Shown piece after piece: positions 44,044-54,888 of a stretch of DNA of 64,000 bases. Positions within the stretch are counted from its first letter, which is position 1. Each line of letters starts with the position of its first letter. Source of the stretch: Thereva unica (Eukaryota; Arthropoda; Insecta; Diptera; Therevidae); NCBI GenBank assembly GCA_949987705.1, contig OX465284.1:108979163-109043162 (forward strand), in the 5' to 3' direction. The translations under genes and the position numbers were made by a program. Under the pieces are notes generated by a model. The model was given only the letters and a program-made list of their open reading frames with translations. It was not told the DNA's origin and made no database searches.

Positions 44044-45069
44044 CTCTCGAAATGGACCTCTCCACCGTTCCCCAGTTTGGTATCCCGTTTGGTATCCCTA
44101 AGCTGTTATCCAGTTTGGTATCCCTAAGCTCTGAGCATCCTGGTCTACGTCATCCTTCCAACGAAGGTTGGGTTTTTCTGGAGAGCGGTGTGGCAGCCCA
44201 TAGATCTTACCGCAGAGATATAAACCTTCTCAACCCATAATTTATTTAACATCCTCCTGATCCTGCCTCCTCCGCCTTTTCTAATTCTTTCTCCTTTGAT
44301 TCTCTTAGTTCCTATGATTTTAGCTTCTGTTGCGTTGTTCACTTATTCCTAGAAATCCTTGGAGCGCTACATTTGTCGTGACGAAGGCCTTCTACCAGAA
44401 TTTAAACAGTACGAAGATAAAGAAACAGCATTACCGGTAGAGTTTTGCGAAGTTAAAGCGCAAGCAACCCAGCACAAAAGCAAGATCGCGAAGCAAATCA
44501 TGATTAGACACAGGCAAGGGCGGCATTTTGAAAGATGCAAATGATGCACTGGCACCGGGTGCAATTTCAGAAATTAAGACTTAAAAAAAAGTTTAAAACT
44601 TCGAAAAAAATTGCCTTCATTTGCATATATGCAAAACTCCACAGCATGTTTTTTATCTTTTTTTAATGTCCTTCAGTGCGATAAAAAAATGAACAGCTGT
44701 TGGAACCCAATATGGCATTCTGCACCGGGCGCAAAAAACCAAGCGCCGGCCCTGGTTATGCTCTCCAAGATCTATGGCACATTGCATAAACTTTGACGAT
44801 ATGGTAGTCTTCTAATGTCGTTTATCCTGCTAAAGCTTGTTAAATCTCTAATTCTGCCCCATTTTCTCTTGTTTACACAATTTTCGATGCGTCTTTCCGT
44901 CAGAGTTTCAAAGTTGCATTTAATGATTGCTTAAGACAATAAACGCAACGGACAAAGCTGGGCGAAAATAGCAGAAAAGTGTGGAATTGCTGTAAAAACG
45001 AAGACAAGCAAGGAGGAACATTATCTGGGCGGGATAAGTGGAAAGACGAATTTCTTTAGATGGCACAGG
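44044..45069. other. Mixed intergenic stretch; possible hAT-like right end near 44754
   Basis: Bases 44520-44755 hold GGGCGGCATTTTGAAAGATG, CACCGGGTGC and CACCGGGCGC and end in GCGCCGGCCCTGG, which resembles one terminus of hAT elements. I could not find a matching left terminus or an 8-bp duplication, so it is not called as an element. Small ORFs have no recognised domain. Confidence 0.3.
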
Positions 45070-45125
45070 CACAGCGTAGAATCGAACCATAACCTCCGGG
45101 ATGGTAGTCGAGTACCTTAACTCTT
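45070..45125 (-). mobile_element. Diverged SINE head (tRNA-like)
   Basis: The complement contains GACTACCATCCCGGAGGT and a B-box GGTTCGATTC (45079-45088), like the heads of the two SINE copies. The rest of the SINE body is not recognisable. CTT repeats lie beside it (45123-45133). Confidence 0.5.
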
Positions 45126-45979
45126 CTTCTTCTAAAATAGCGTTACACTATGTTATGATTCGATCATCTTGAAGTTTGTTTTACAGTTGTCTTTCTTGCT
45201 CGTCGTTCTACCAAGGCATCAATCGCCCTATTTCGTTAGAAACGGCAATGAACGCTTTTTTTATCACGATAATGCACCTTCTTCAGACAGCATTGGTTAT
45301 CTGTAACTATTTGGCCAAACTTGCGCTGTTAACTGCTAAATGAATGCTAAACAACCCTTAGTGATAGGAGAAGAACGAAAGCAGTAGGGGAAAGAGAGCA
45401 CACTAGTTACTAAGCAGACTGCTGAAACTGTCCATAAGATCTGGCCTACAAATATGAGGTATAGGGGTGTAGTGCCAATTTTACCCCAACAAAATTCAAA
45501 TTGTAATAAAAATTTATAAAAAAATTGAATATTAAATTATTAACGCCCAGAAACATGGCTCTCCTCCATATAAAAATCTAATTAATTCAATACAAACTTT
45601 CTTTCATGTAATAAACCAATAGCAGAGAAAAAAAGCTCACTTCCACTTCACACAACACCCACAATCATTTCACATCAATAATTTTTCTCAATTACTACGC
45701 ATTTCAATAAATCCCTATGTAAATTTTAATTAAATTTACCAAAATATTGAATTCTTAATTGAATGGAAAAAAATCAATTTCCTAGAATCAAAGCAAAATC
45801 CACATACACACCCATATAGAAAATATCCTTGAAAAGTTTCAAATATTTCATTACCAATTCTACAGGATCATAATTACCAGGAAAAACTACGTGAATGTAA
45901 AAACGGTCTTTTTTTTGTTGCAAAATATTTAAGTACATATTTTCATGAAATTTTTGCTTGAACTTGGAAACTGTTGTGT
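45126..45979. other. AT-rich intergenic stretch, no gene recognised
   Basis: Strongly AT-rich from 45480; a 72-codon minus-strand ORF without a recognised domain. Confidence 0.4.
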
Positions 45980-45980
45980 A

Positions 45981-46207
45981 GGGATCGTCCATTAATTACG
46001 TGAGGCGTCTCACGTGGGGGAGAGGGGGGGTCTCAGCAAATATCACGTAATTTTTTCCCCCAAGAAACAGTGTAATATTGCTAGAAAACTGGGTTAAATT
46101 AAGTAAAACCTGTTTCCCCACAAAACACCCCTTCGAGGGAGGGGGTCGGACCAAATCTCACAACATTTCACCAAAGGGGTTCGAAACATCAACAAATGGA
46201 CGACCCC
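45981..46207. mobile_element. MITE-like element with GTCGTCCATT ends
   Basis: Left end GGGATCGTCCATTAATTACG and right end AAATGGACGACCCC are inverted over about 13 bases. G- and C-rich runs (GGGGGAGAGGGGGGTC and GAGGGAGGGGGTCGGACC) lie inside. Similar GTCCAT-AATTACGT termini are, as I recall, common in insect MITEs. No target duplication is clear. Confidence 0.5.
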
Positions 46208-47741
46208 AAAGCAATCCCAATATTTCATTGGCTATAATCGAAGGAGATTTATCATTTTATCAAATTATCATTCCTTCCCACGTTTTGACCTAAAAGACCT
46301 AAAATCGTATCACATATTAAAACGGTTTTAAGAATTTAAGCACTCGATCAAACCCTGATCAAAAATTGCTTTAGCAGATCGACAAATCAAAGAGCATTTA
46401 AGGTGTCAAAAATTCTATTCAAGCTTTTAAGAGATATGAAAGGATTACTACAGGCCCATAGACAACCATATCACCCTCGCCCCAAAAAAAAAATATAAAT
46501 TAAAGATTTTTCCCAGTTTTTTGATCCTTACAAACGTATTCAAAAAAAAACCCTGCAAACCATCCTTTTTCTAAAGCAGAGAAGAAAAACGACGAAAAGT
46601 TTTAAAGCTCTCTCTCCACAGGAACCCACATCAAATCACCTTGAAGCATCCCAATTCCAAGGATAACAGTTTACAGTATGCAAATTCAAGGCAAACATTT
46701 TCTGTTTAGCACAAGAGTTTGAGATATCCTGCCTCCTCCATTGGATAATAAAAAAAAACGTTCTTATCCTAAAAGGGATTCATATAGCTACCGGTGATAC
46801 CGAGACCTCTTTTTTTTCCTTCCTACTATATATACTGTGATATAAAATTCCTCGATTCACATCGTTTTATTCATGTTAGACTCACAGCCACGTTCAGGAC
46901 ATGTCAGTGCATCTTGAATTTTCATGAAACTGAAATGCAATTTGCCCTGAAGGCTCCTCGAGTCCGGTCTAGAAAATAAAACACAGAAAAAAAAAAATTA
47001 TATAAGCAATCCTTAGTTGTGCTAAGGACTCACGTTTACTTCTTGGATGTTTGTTTCTAGACTCCAAGGCATCAATTACTTTTGTGTAGGAAAAAATTGT
47101 AATACAAAACTGCCATCAGGGATTTTTTTGTGTGTTGGTGTGTGTGTGTAAGCAAGGTATAAAGGATTGTAGAAAAATGTTATCGTTTTTCAATTTAGGT
47201 TAGGTGAATATCAAGGTGATTACTCGAGGGCACTTGTTGATTAATGTTTTCGTAAGGATTAGGGATATTTTTACAGCATTTGTGTTTTAATTAACTAGGC
47301 TCAAATAACATTGAATTCTGAGGAGATCTTGTGCAGGTATGCCTTGAAATTGCATTGCCTTTAAGCAAAATTTTGTTTTAATTGCTAAAAACATTTGCAT
47401 ATAAGACTGAAAAACATCGTCGAGTAGGTTGATTGCTGCCTTGAGGCATGCTTGTTGCAATAATAATAACGAAGCTTTAAATCACATTCAAAGCCGCCCG
47501 AGTAAAAATAAGCATACACACGCCCGCAACTAGCAGGCATAGCAAACAGATGCGTATACCACACGGGTATGCACGTTCCTGCTGCAAGCATGAAAATCTA
47601 AAAGAGCGTCCGCCAGAGGTATGTACGCCTCTCTTACAGATATGACTGTATTCGTAATCGACCATTTCACACGCAAGTATCATTTTTTCAAACGGTCCCC
47701 CAACTAAGTACTAACTACGTTAAATGCTGCTTGACCTCTTA
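46208..47741. other. AT-rich intergenic stretch, no gene recognised
   Basis: A runs near 46480 and 46990; small ORFs with no domain. Confidence 0.45.
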
Positions 47742-48465
47742 TTCTTCTTCTTTGATACGTGAGCTGACGGTCCGAGCGAGACGTTCCCGCAACGGATACG
47801 CTGCTGTCGGTGCCGCTGAGTCTCGAACTCTATTCACGATTCTTGCCGGTTTTTGATGACGTCTCGAGCCTCGGTAACTTTATAACCAAAAGTCAAAACA
47901 AGGTCACCCTCGATATTCTTTAACCAGGTTTTCTTCGGTGCCGATCGCTGGTATTCCAGCCTGCGGGACGGTCTCGCCAGAGAAGTTTACGTGGAAAGCG
48001 GTCATCATCCATTCGGCAAACATGTCCAAACCACCCTAGTCGAGGTTTTTGTATTTTTTCTTCGATCAGTGTCTTCTGATCGCATCTTTGACTAACTGTC
48101 TCGTTTTGAATCTGTTCGATTTGGGTTCCATCGAGGTGAACACTGGCCCTCGATCCGTCCGTTGTGAGCCCTTTGGTCTTTTCCGCATTGATTTTTAACC
48201 TGTAAAACTGGGCGATGCGGGAAATGTGTATAAGATGTCCGTTGCTTCCGGACATCTGCAACGACTGCGCGATGGTCGGCGTACATTAAGTCGGTTACGA
48301 ATTGTTGTCCTCGTGTCGAACTCCGAGTCGTCCATCGAATGCTTCACGCATAATCGGGTCGATCACAATATTGAAGAGAAATGTCGAAGCGACGTCTCCC
48401 TTTCGGACACCCTTGACCTACGCAATCGAACGAGAACCGGTCTACTGAGTATACTTATGACACTA
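47742..48465 (-). mobile_element. RTE-like LINE (RTE-beta) 3' part, RT palm to tail
   Basis: Minus-strand blocks: GDVAS-type RT block (FLFNIVIDPIMREAFDG, about 48370), catalytic block reading YADH in place of YADD (about 48278), KINAEKTKGLTTDGSRASVHLDGTQIEQIQ (within 47920-48261, overlapping frames), LGWFGHVCRMDDDRFPRKLLW and RRKPG near 47930, and the tail (AAG)n at 47742-47752. Compared with the 61700-62631 copy it lacks about 350 bases between the HLDGTQIEQ and ETVSQRCDQ blocks. The altered catalytic motif and deletion make it inactive. Confidence 0.8.
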
Positions 48466-48586
48466 AGATTATTTCCCGTTTTCTACGTCCTATAAAAAAT
48501 TGTTAAAGCTCCAATTCTGTGTATCTTTTATTGGTGCGTGCCTGTGTAGCGGGCTGTATTTGGAAAAAAAAAATTTAGTCAGACTT
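48466..48586. other. Short intergenic piece
   Basis: Nothing recognised. Confidence 0.3.
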
Positions 48587-48915
48587 TTGTAACAAAACAG
48601 GCCGCTGTAAACAAACACAACAACACAACCGCTGTTAACAAAAAGGCAAAACCGCTGTACAAGATGCTGACATTACAAAACAGAAGGACGACGCGCAGCT
48701 AGCCACCCATATAAAAGGACGGTGCATGCCTGCAAAAGACAGTCGTGATCAGACAGTGGAAGAGGTGATTCCTCTGCCTGATAAATGGACGGAGCCATAG
48801 GAGAGTTGATCGTATGGTTTACAGACAGACAGAACAGACAAGCCACGGAGAGTTGATCCAGTGGCGATGACCGACTAATAAATTTAGCGGCCACTTTTGA
48901 CTAAATATGACACAA
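48587..48915 (+). promoter_or_regulatory. Candidate solo LTR or Pol II promoter
   Basis: CATATAAAAGG (48709-48719) is a strong TATA-box match, followed about 30 bases on by TCGTGATCAGACAGT, which includes initiator-like TCAGA, and later by AATAAA near 48871. With TGTAAC at 48587 and GACACA at about 48910 the block has the TG...CA ends and signal order of an LTR. No flanking duplication or internal element was found. Confidence 0.35.
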
Positions 48916-50503
48916 GTCTTGTCCAGGATATACACAAATACTATGGCAGTACTAAGCATATGTCTTGCTGAAATGCTTCCCATCTTGCTGACTTCATTGA
49001 CATAGTTATACGTCAATTTGCTCATACCCGTGTTACTTCACAGGTCTTATTGCGCCAAGCTCAATTTTGGGATAACTCATAAATTATTGCAGCACTCTAT
49101 GCTGAACCGATTATTCTACATGCGCTGGTGGCGTTATTCGACCACCACTCCAAGTGTGTATCACTATAAGTAGCATTAGATAATGGGTTGCTTGTGCTAT
49201 TCCCATGAACTTGACAATGAAAATTTTCGTTTAGTTTTTTCTTGTTTGTTTCCCCTTGTGCTCGTGTGTTGAGTGCGTACTAGCAATATAAAAAAAGTCT
49301 GTCAATCTTTCATAACGATCCCGGCTCCTTTCACCAAGGATTTGTTCATGCCAAAAACTCTTTTCCAACATCATTTATTAAATCCGGAATCATTTCCCTG
49401 AAGCGCTTGTTCCACAACAAAACTACATCGAACACGAACAATTAATTGGAAATTCTCGAGCAAGAAGTATTTCTCCGCCATTAACGATTCGGCAATGATT
49501 ATGTGAAATGATTTGATTTGAGGCGAAATAAAATGTCAGAAATATGCCAGCTAATACACACACTATTAATTAAGGCTATCTGCGATGGCCTATTGTTCTC
49601 CCCAGTGCAGTATTGTTCCATTGTAATGAATCTCGAGGCGTTAAATGCTCCAGCACTGAGAGAACTGAAAATGCAGGAGGTATAAAACTTTTGTCCATTA
49701 CAAAAGTTTAATGAGTTTTCCTGAAGGAGTTTTTCTTTTTTCATTCATCCCTTGAGTCACAAAACGCCCATTTCCAGGCCGGCTGAGAAAGTCTCAACCC
49801 CCATGCCTCTCTCCCTAGTATTATCAGTTCTGTTGAGAAGAAAATATCTCAAATTATAAGAAGGATTCTAGAAGACGACGACGGTTGTTCAACCTTTGGG
49901 AAATCTTATACCGATGGAATAGTGTGCAAATACCGTGTTTGTTATCTCAGGGCTCCATTCGCAATGTTCATTGGTGGGGTGTGTTCTTTTAAGGACTTCT
50001 ATATCCTTTTGCTTACTACATCTGTACTTGTCGAGCATTGTTTGGACCATTCATTGTTGGTGGTGGGGATATTATATGCGGAGCTAGTTTTATTAGAGTT
50101 AATAAATGATGTGATCATAATGTTTAAAATTGTTTTTTTTTTTTCAAGTTAGAAAGTTTTCAGTGGATTTAATGGACGAACTTTTAATATAAATCTGTGT
50201 AACGTTGAAGTTTGGGAATGCATCTCCCGAGAACTGATATTACAGCTTATATGTTATGACGCTGATAATGGATTTGATGCAGGGGCTTTGTTTGCATGAA
50301 GATATGGAAGGATTCATCCTTTGACACCTGAGTGCTTTATTTATGAGCTTGATTTCATAAGCTTGTTGATAATCAGTTTGAAATTCTATATTGTTGTGTA
50401 TAGAGTCTACCGGAGGGTAAAGTTTTCTTGTATAAAGTGTAGATTGGAATTTATATCTCTGAAAGTACAACAGAAAATAACTTAATTAATCCCATAATTT
50501 TAA
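48916..50503. other. Intergenic stretch, no gene recognised
   Basis: AT-rich with small ORFs lacking domains. Confidence 0.45.
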
Positions 50504-50617
50504 GCTTAAACAGGTGCTGACAGCTCATTGATTAATTAGTTTCCCACGGTGCCTAAAATTTTCCCATTCCAAAGTGCCGCAATACCTACTTGTGTCTACT
50601 TGGCTAATTGTTCTGTA
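50504..50617 (-). repeat. Dispersed repeat copy 1, left part (split by the hAT-like element)
   Basis: AAGCTTAAACAGGTGC through the motif AAGTGCCGCAATACCTACTT to TCTGTAATT matches 53223-53330. The rest of this copy is at 52411-52478. The dispersed GTAGGTA motif is at about 50560-50594 (minus strand). Confidence 0.7.
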
Positions 50618-52418
50618 ATTTGGAGCAGGGACAGATTGGCCCCCCTTAGCGGCCCGAGCAGTTCGGTAGTGACCGGCTAAAATTTTATATATTTATATTT
50701 ATGATCAAGGGGGAGCGGCGGTATTTGTGACCTACCCATCAAGCGGGTTCACTCCGGGCAGTCGTCTTCCTAACCTTGCCATCCTATCCTTAATATAGTC
50801 CTTACTACCCATCCCCATTCCTACCTCTTCAGTCTTTTTTTGGGATAGATTCGAAAGAATACCCAAAAAACTAAATGATGAGTATAAATAAAGAAAAAAG
50901 GGGGGAGGGGGGTAGGGATATAAGTCTATATGTCGGAGGAGGCCACGGTTCCCGGCGTACGGCTGGAAACTGGCAACAAGTGCCAGGGCCAGCCGCAGTC
51001 GCAAATTCATTGCGCCAAAGGTAAAGGAAAGGATGCTAACATTTAGGAGATCCGCGAAGTTGGTGAGGTCACCGCCCACAAAACCCGCGGTGGACCGTAC
51101 CAAGGAAAAGGTACGAGCTTCTTAAGCTAAGTCTGGTAAGTATAGAAGAATAAGGAAAGAGGGATAATAGCGGCGGTGCTACTACTAGCACAGTCGCTAT
51201 CGAAGAAGAGAAGTCCTTGCCAAGGTGCCTAGCAAAACTGGATACAACCCTTTCGCATTACATTGCTTCTAGAAGCAACATATCCAATGTGATCCACGGT
51301 CACGACCTTAGAGCCGATTATTTGGAGGCAAAAGAGGAGGCCATGAAGATGGTTAAGGAACGAATGTAGATGGCGACACAAACAACCCCAGAAGCTCCGA
51401 ATGTAAGAAGCGTCGCAAAAAGAAAGATTGGAGAAGCTAAAAGCCCGCACAATGTAGCAAAAACTGTGGAATCCCGTAAACGCCAACGGTATAACAACGA
51501 GGAGGTGCAACTTAGCGCCCCAAAGAGGAATAGAGGGAGAAATAACGAAAAGAAACCCCAAGAAAAGGGAGAGAACGCTCTCGACTTTCTAATGGAATTG
51601 GCAGCTGGCGAGGGAAAGACGGAGGATCTGAAGCAAAAGATCAAGACGTCAATCGGCGAGGCGGGAGAGGTTAGGGCAGGTACTAACCGCGTGTTAATGG
51701 AGTGCAGGGATCTGGACGAGATTACCACCAAGCTGCAGGTCTGCGATGCGCTGCGGGGAAAGCTGCAATTGACGGGGGCCACAACAAGCTTTCCAATCGC
51801 TAGCGCTAAAAAGACACTCGCGGTGGGGAAAGTGGCCGCATTGGCCGGGTTGTTTGCCGGATACGGAAGATAGCAGCACCAAGTAGGCGCTTTAAATATT
51901 TTGGGGGCATATCGCTTAGAAATGCACCAGCGCTCAGGACATGAAGGAGCTTTGTTGGAGATTCGGGGAGAGGGGCATATTGCAAAGGACTGCCATAAGA
52001 GCCCTAAATGCCTCCTATGTAAAGGGGACAAGGGCAAGGGCGAACATGGCATTCACTCTACGGGGAGTAGCAGGTGGTATCAGGGTCTGTGCAGTACTTT
52101 CTTGAGTCTATGCTGATCGATGCTAATGCAATAGGCGCACGGCGCACACCTTGCTAATTTCTTCTCTACCTTTTCGCTCGATTTAGGGCCAGTCTTGAGA
52201 AATAATCCTCTCAGGCGGGGAGGGCGGGCGGCTGCAGGCAAGCTCAAGGCGGGGAAGAGGGGCGAGAAAAATGAAAGCCCAAATTCGAACCGATCTTCGT
52301 GAGCGTAGTCACAATTATTACGAAACTTTAAGTTTCCTGAACCTTCAACCTCCGGCCAGTCCAGCCCTTCGAGTATTTTCTCGAATGGGCCATAGGCCAA
52401 TCCGGCCCTGATTTGGAG
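50618..52418. mobile_element. hAT-like element with 8-bp duplication, carrying a LINE gag
   Basis: Bases 50626-52410 (1,785 bp). Left terminus CAGGGACAGATTGGCC, right terminus GGCCAATCCGGCCCTG: an inverted pair with two mismatches, matching the CAGGG start of many hAT transposons. The 8-mer ATTTGGAG is present on both sides (50618-50625 and 52411-52418); 8-bp duplication is typical of hAT. The interrupted host repeat reads through when the element is removed, by comparison with 53223-53400. No hAT transposase was seen. The interior holds R1-type LINE gag coding sequence. Confidence 0.85.
51154..52116 (+). pseudogene. LINE ORF1 (gag-like) with R1-type zinc knuckles, inside the hAT-like element
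   Basis: A single reading frame runs from about 51154 to 52116 with two in-frame TAG stops (51367-51369 and 51871-51873). Seen: a basic region (KRQRYNNEEV and KRNRGRNNEKKPQEK), then RVLMECRDLDEITTKLQVCD, typical of R1/I-type gag, then GEGHIAKDCHKSPKCLLC and KGEH, a CCHC-like knuckle pair. The first cysteine pair (expected before GEGH) is missing. Known role in live elements: an RNA-binding nucleocapsid-like protein for LINE RNPs. No ORF2 (endonuclease/RT) follows. The remaining sequence to 52410 is GC-rich and non-coding. Confidence 0.7.
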
Positions 52419-52478
52419 TATAATGTTAAGTGAGTGCTTGTGTGTGACACAACCAGAAGCCTTCATTCCTTTCACCAT
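52411..52478 (-). repeat. Dispersed repeat copy 1, right part
   Basis: TTTGGAGTATAATGTTAAGT and GTGTGACACAACCAGAAGCC match 53330-53375 (TTTTGAGTATAGTATTAAGT, ATGGCACAACCGG). It joins 50504-50617 once the hAT-like element is taken out. Confidence 0.65.
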
Positions 52479-53222
52479 TTAAGGGGGGAACTACCTTTAG
52501 ACGCTTAAAAAAATCGATTTTTTTTTATAGTTTTAATCGATAGGTATATTGTCTTAGAATATCGTGTCAAAGTTTCTAAAGCTGATTCTCGAAATTCTGG
52601 AAGATATGCCTGGTGGAGCTGATTGAACTTCCCCTTTCAGTAAGTACTTTTTTCTTGACCGCAAACTTTAAACGGCTTTTTCTCGAAACCATGTTTTTCA
52701 AAATTGTGTAAGTGATAATAAAAAAACTAGTGAACGGATTTTCATCATCCAGCATTCATTTTAAAGAGCATAAGAAATTGTTCTATATGAACTAAAGATT
52801 TCAAAAACAAAACATTTTTAGACCCTTTTTGACTGCAAATACAACGAAATTTTTTGTGAAAATCCTAATTTTTTTTTCGGACCCTGTTTTAAAGGGTTAA
52901 TTTTCGAATTTCGAAAACATTTTAGTTCATCGACTATAAAAAACCCTCCCGAGTAAGAAAATGTTTGGTTTGTTGATTTCAGATGAAAATTGCGACCAGC
53001 ATCACTTACACAATTTACGATGCCAGCGGCGACACGACTTACAAGATCCTTGAAAAACTTGCTAAATTTAAATTTTCACTTTTGTAAAAAAGTTTTTTTT
53101 TTTACTTCAAACATAACTCTAAATAAATATTATATTGATTTGAAAAGAACTGTCTTCATTTATCTACAAATCGACTGCAAAAAAAGCCTTTTTTCGGCCT
53201 CTAAAGGTAGTTCCCCCCTTAA
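52479..53222. mobile_element. 736-bp TTAA-flanked inverted-repeat element
   Basis: Termini GGGGGGAACTACCTTTAGA (52483) and its complement ending at 53218 are inverted over about 20 bases, with TTAA immediately outside each (52479-52482, 53219-53222). The interior is AT-rich with no convincing ORF. TTAA duplications are typical of piggyBac, but a TA-type element cannot be excluded. It separates the two direct copies of the AAGCTTAAACAGGTGC repeat. Confidence 0.75.
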
Positions 53223-53400
53223 AGCTTAAACAGGTGCACGTTTAATTAGTTTCTCACAAGGCCTAAAATTTTCCCATGTCAAAGTGCCGCAATACCTACT
53301 TGTGCCTACTTCGTTTATTGTTATGTAATTTTGAGTATAGTATTAAGTAAGTGCTTGTATATGGCACAACCGGAACCCGTTGTCGTCACTACAATCATTA
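53223..53400 (-). repeat. Dispersed repeat copy 2
   Basis: Unbroken copy of the repeat that is split at 50504-52478. Contains the GTAGGTATTGCGGCACTT motif (about 53270-53305, minus strand) in the same position. Confidence 0.7.
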
Positions 53401-54876
53401 CCTTTTTTATTTCACCAAGTTCTTTATACGAGTAACACTATTTTATCCCAAGGTTATCGATAACAGCCCTCAATAACCCAATCTCTCTGCACTAAACTAA
53501 ACTAATTTTCCAAATCACATTTCAAATATCTTCAGGGGATATAGATGACGATGAGCCAATAACAAAACTCAAAAATTCCTGCCACATAAAATTCCCTAAA
53601 GAACTTTATCATTTCTTATATTCCTGAAAATTCTGACGTGAAAATCCATTTTTCTTTCTGGCAATCCGGGACTACTACGTCCTCTGGTTTGCTGAAGAGT
53701 AGCAATAGTCACAAGTGCTCGAGGGACTTAGTGTGCTATCTTTGGCTATATAGAGATACTTCGACAATCCCTGGATTGGATGGAGAGAAAAAAACGAACG
53801 AACGAACTTATCAAGTTGAAGCAACTAAATCAAACTTTCCCACTACCGGGCAACGTCATTTTCACTTTTCTAAATAGATTTTGCCGTTCGGTAAGTGCTT
53901 ATCCCTGCAGTCGATTATAACTCCCCGTGGGGCTGTTAAGCTCCTGCTGGGATAGAGGGGAGGTTGGTTATTAAATTATACTTCCATTGCGGCAATTTGA
54001 TGATTTTAAACAATCATAAACATGATAGAGTATTTACTTTGAGACAATCTATGAATCCATTAATCCAAAGTAGTTTTGAGATCTAGCCAACACTGTATAC
54101 TGGACATACTCTACTAAACTACCCCCTTGGTGTATAGCCTTGGCCACTTCGGTCATGATCTCTCTTAATTGCGGCTCGGGTTGACACAGAGAAAATTGCT
54201 TTACATCCCCAGCCTCAAACTATGAATATTTTGCACTGGACCCATATGACATACTGTGCAGGATATGTACTAGTACAGTAGGATGTTGAGTAGAAATGCA
54301 TTTAACAGTGGGAGTTGAAAGCATTACTCTCTATGATGAATTAATGCCCTATTAATAAACTTGCATATATTTACAACACACACATACACAATTAGTTTAT
54401 ATTTAAATGAAAATTATTACCATGGTCCTCTATGGATGGTGCACAGTGCCATGTTCTTTGATCAAATTTAACGTGATTTATTGCAATTCAATTATGTTTG
54501 GCCCAACATGACCACTGCACGTTTCTGTTAGGATTACGAGAGGTTTGCCATGTAAAACCAAAATTGAATTTTGTTTGAATATGCAATACGGTGAATATCA
54601 TTTGAATAATTTACATACATATACATATAACATAAGTGCAGTGCAATTTACTTTTGTGTGCAGGGGCGGGGATAACATACATATTCTAGTTTTATGAGAG
54701 TAACAATATTTCTGTTTGGTTTAAATTAATTTTGAAAATATCAAATATATTCAATTAAGTTGTTTTAACATAAATTGTTATTCGAAATTCTGGAATGGAT
54801 GTTGCTGTGGTAAGGGGATTATTTGGTAGAAAATGTTTTTCATATAACATGTTTATCGCATGTGACATCTTTTTAA
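53401..54876. other. AT-rich intergenic stretch, no gene recognised
   Basis: Small ORFs, no domain; many A/T runs from 54360 on. Confidence 0.45.
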
Positions 54877-54888
54877 CATATACTCATT
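54877..54888. repeat. 12-bp target-site duplication of the RTE, left
   Basis: CATATACTCATT, identical to 58152-58163. Confidence 0.92.

Noticed and set aside
44520..44757. Complete hAT element ending GCGCCGGCCCTG
   Set aside because: The opposite terminus and the duplication could not be located; kept only as a note.
51318..52052. 244-codon minus-strand ORF
   Set aside because: Antisense shadow of the LINE gag at 51154-52116; low-complexity translation with no domain.
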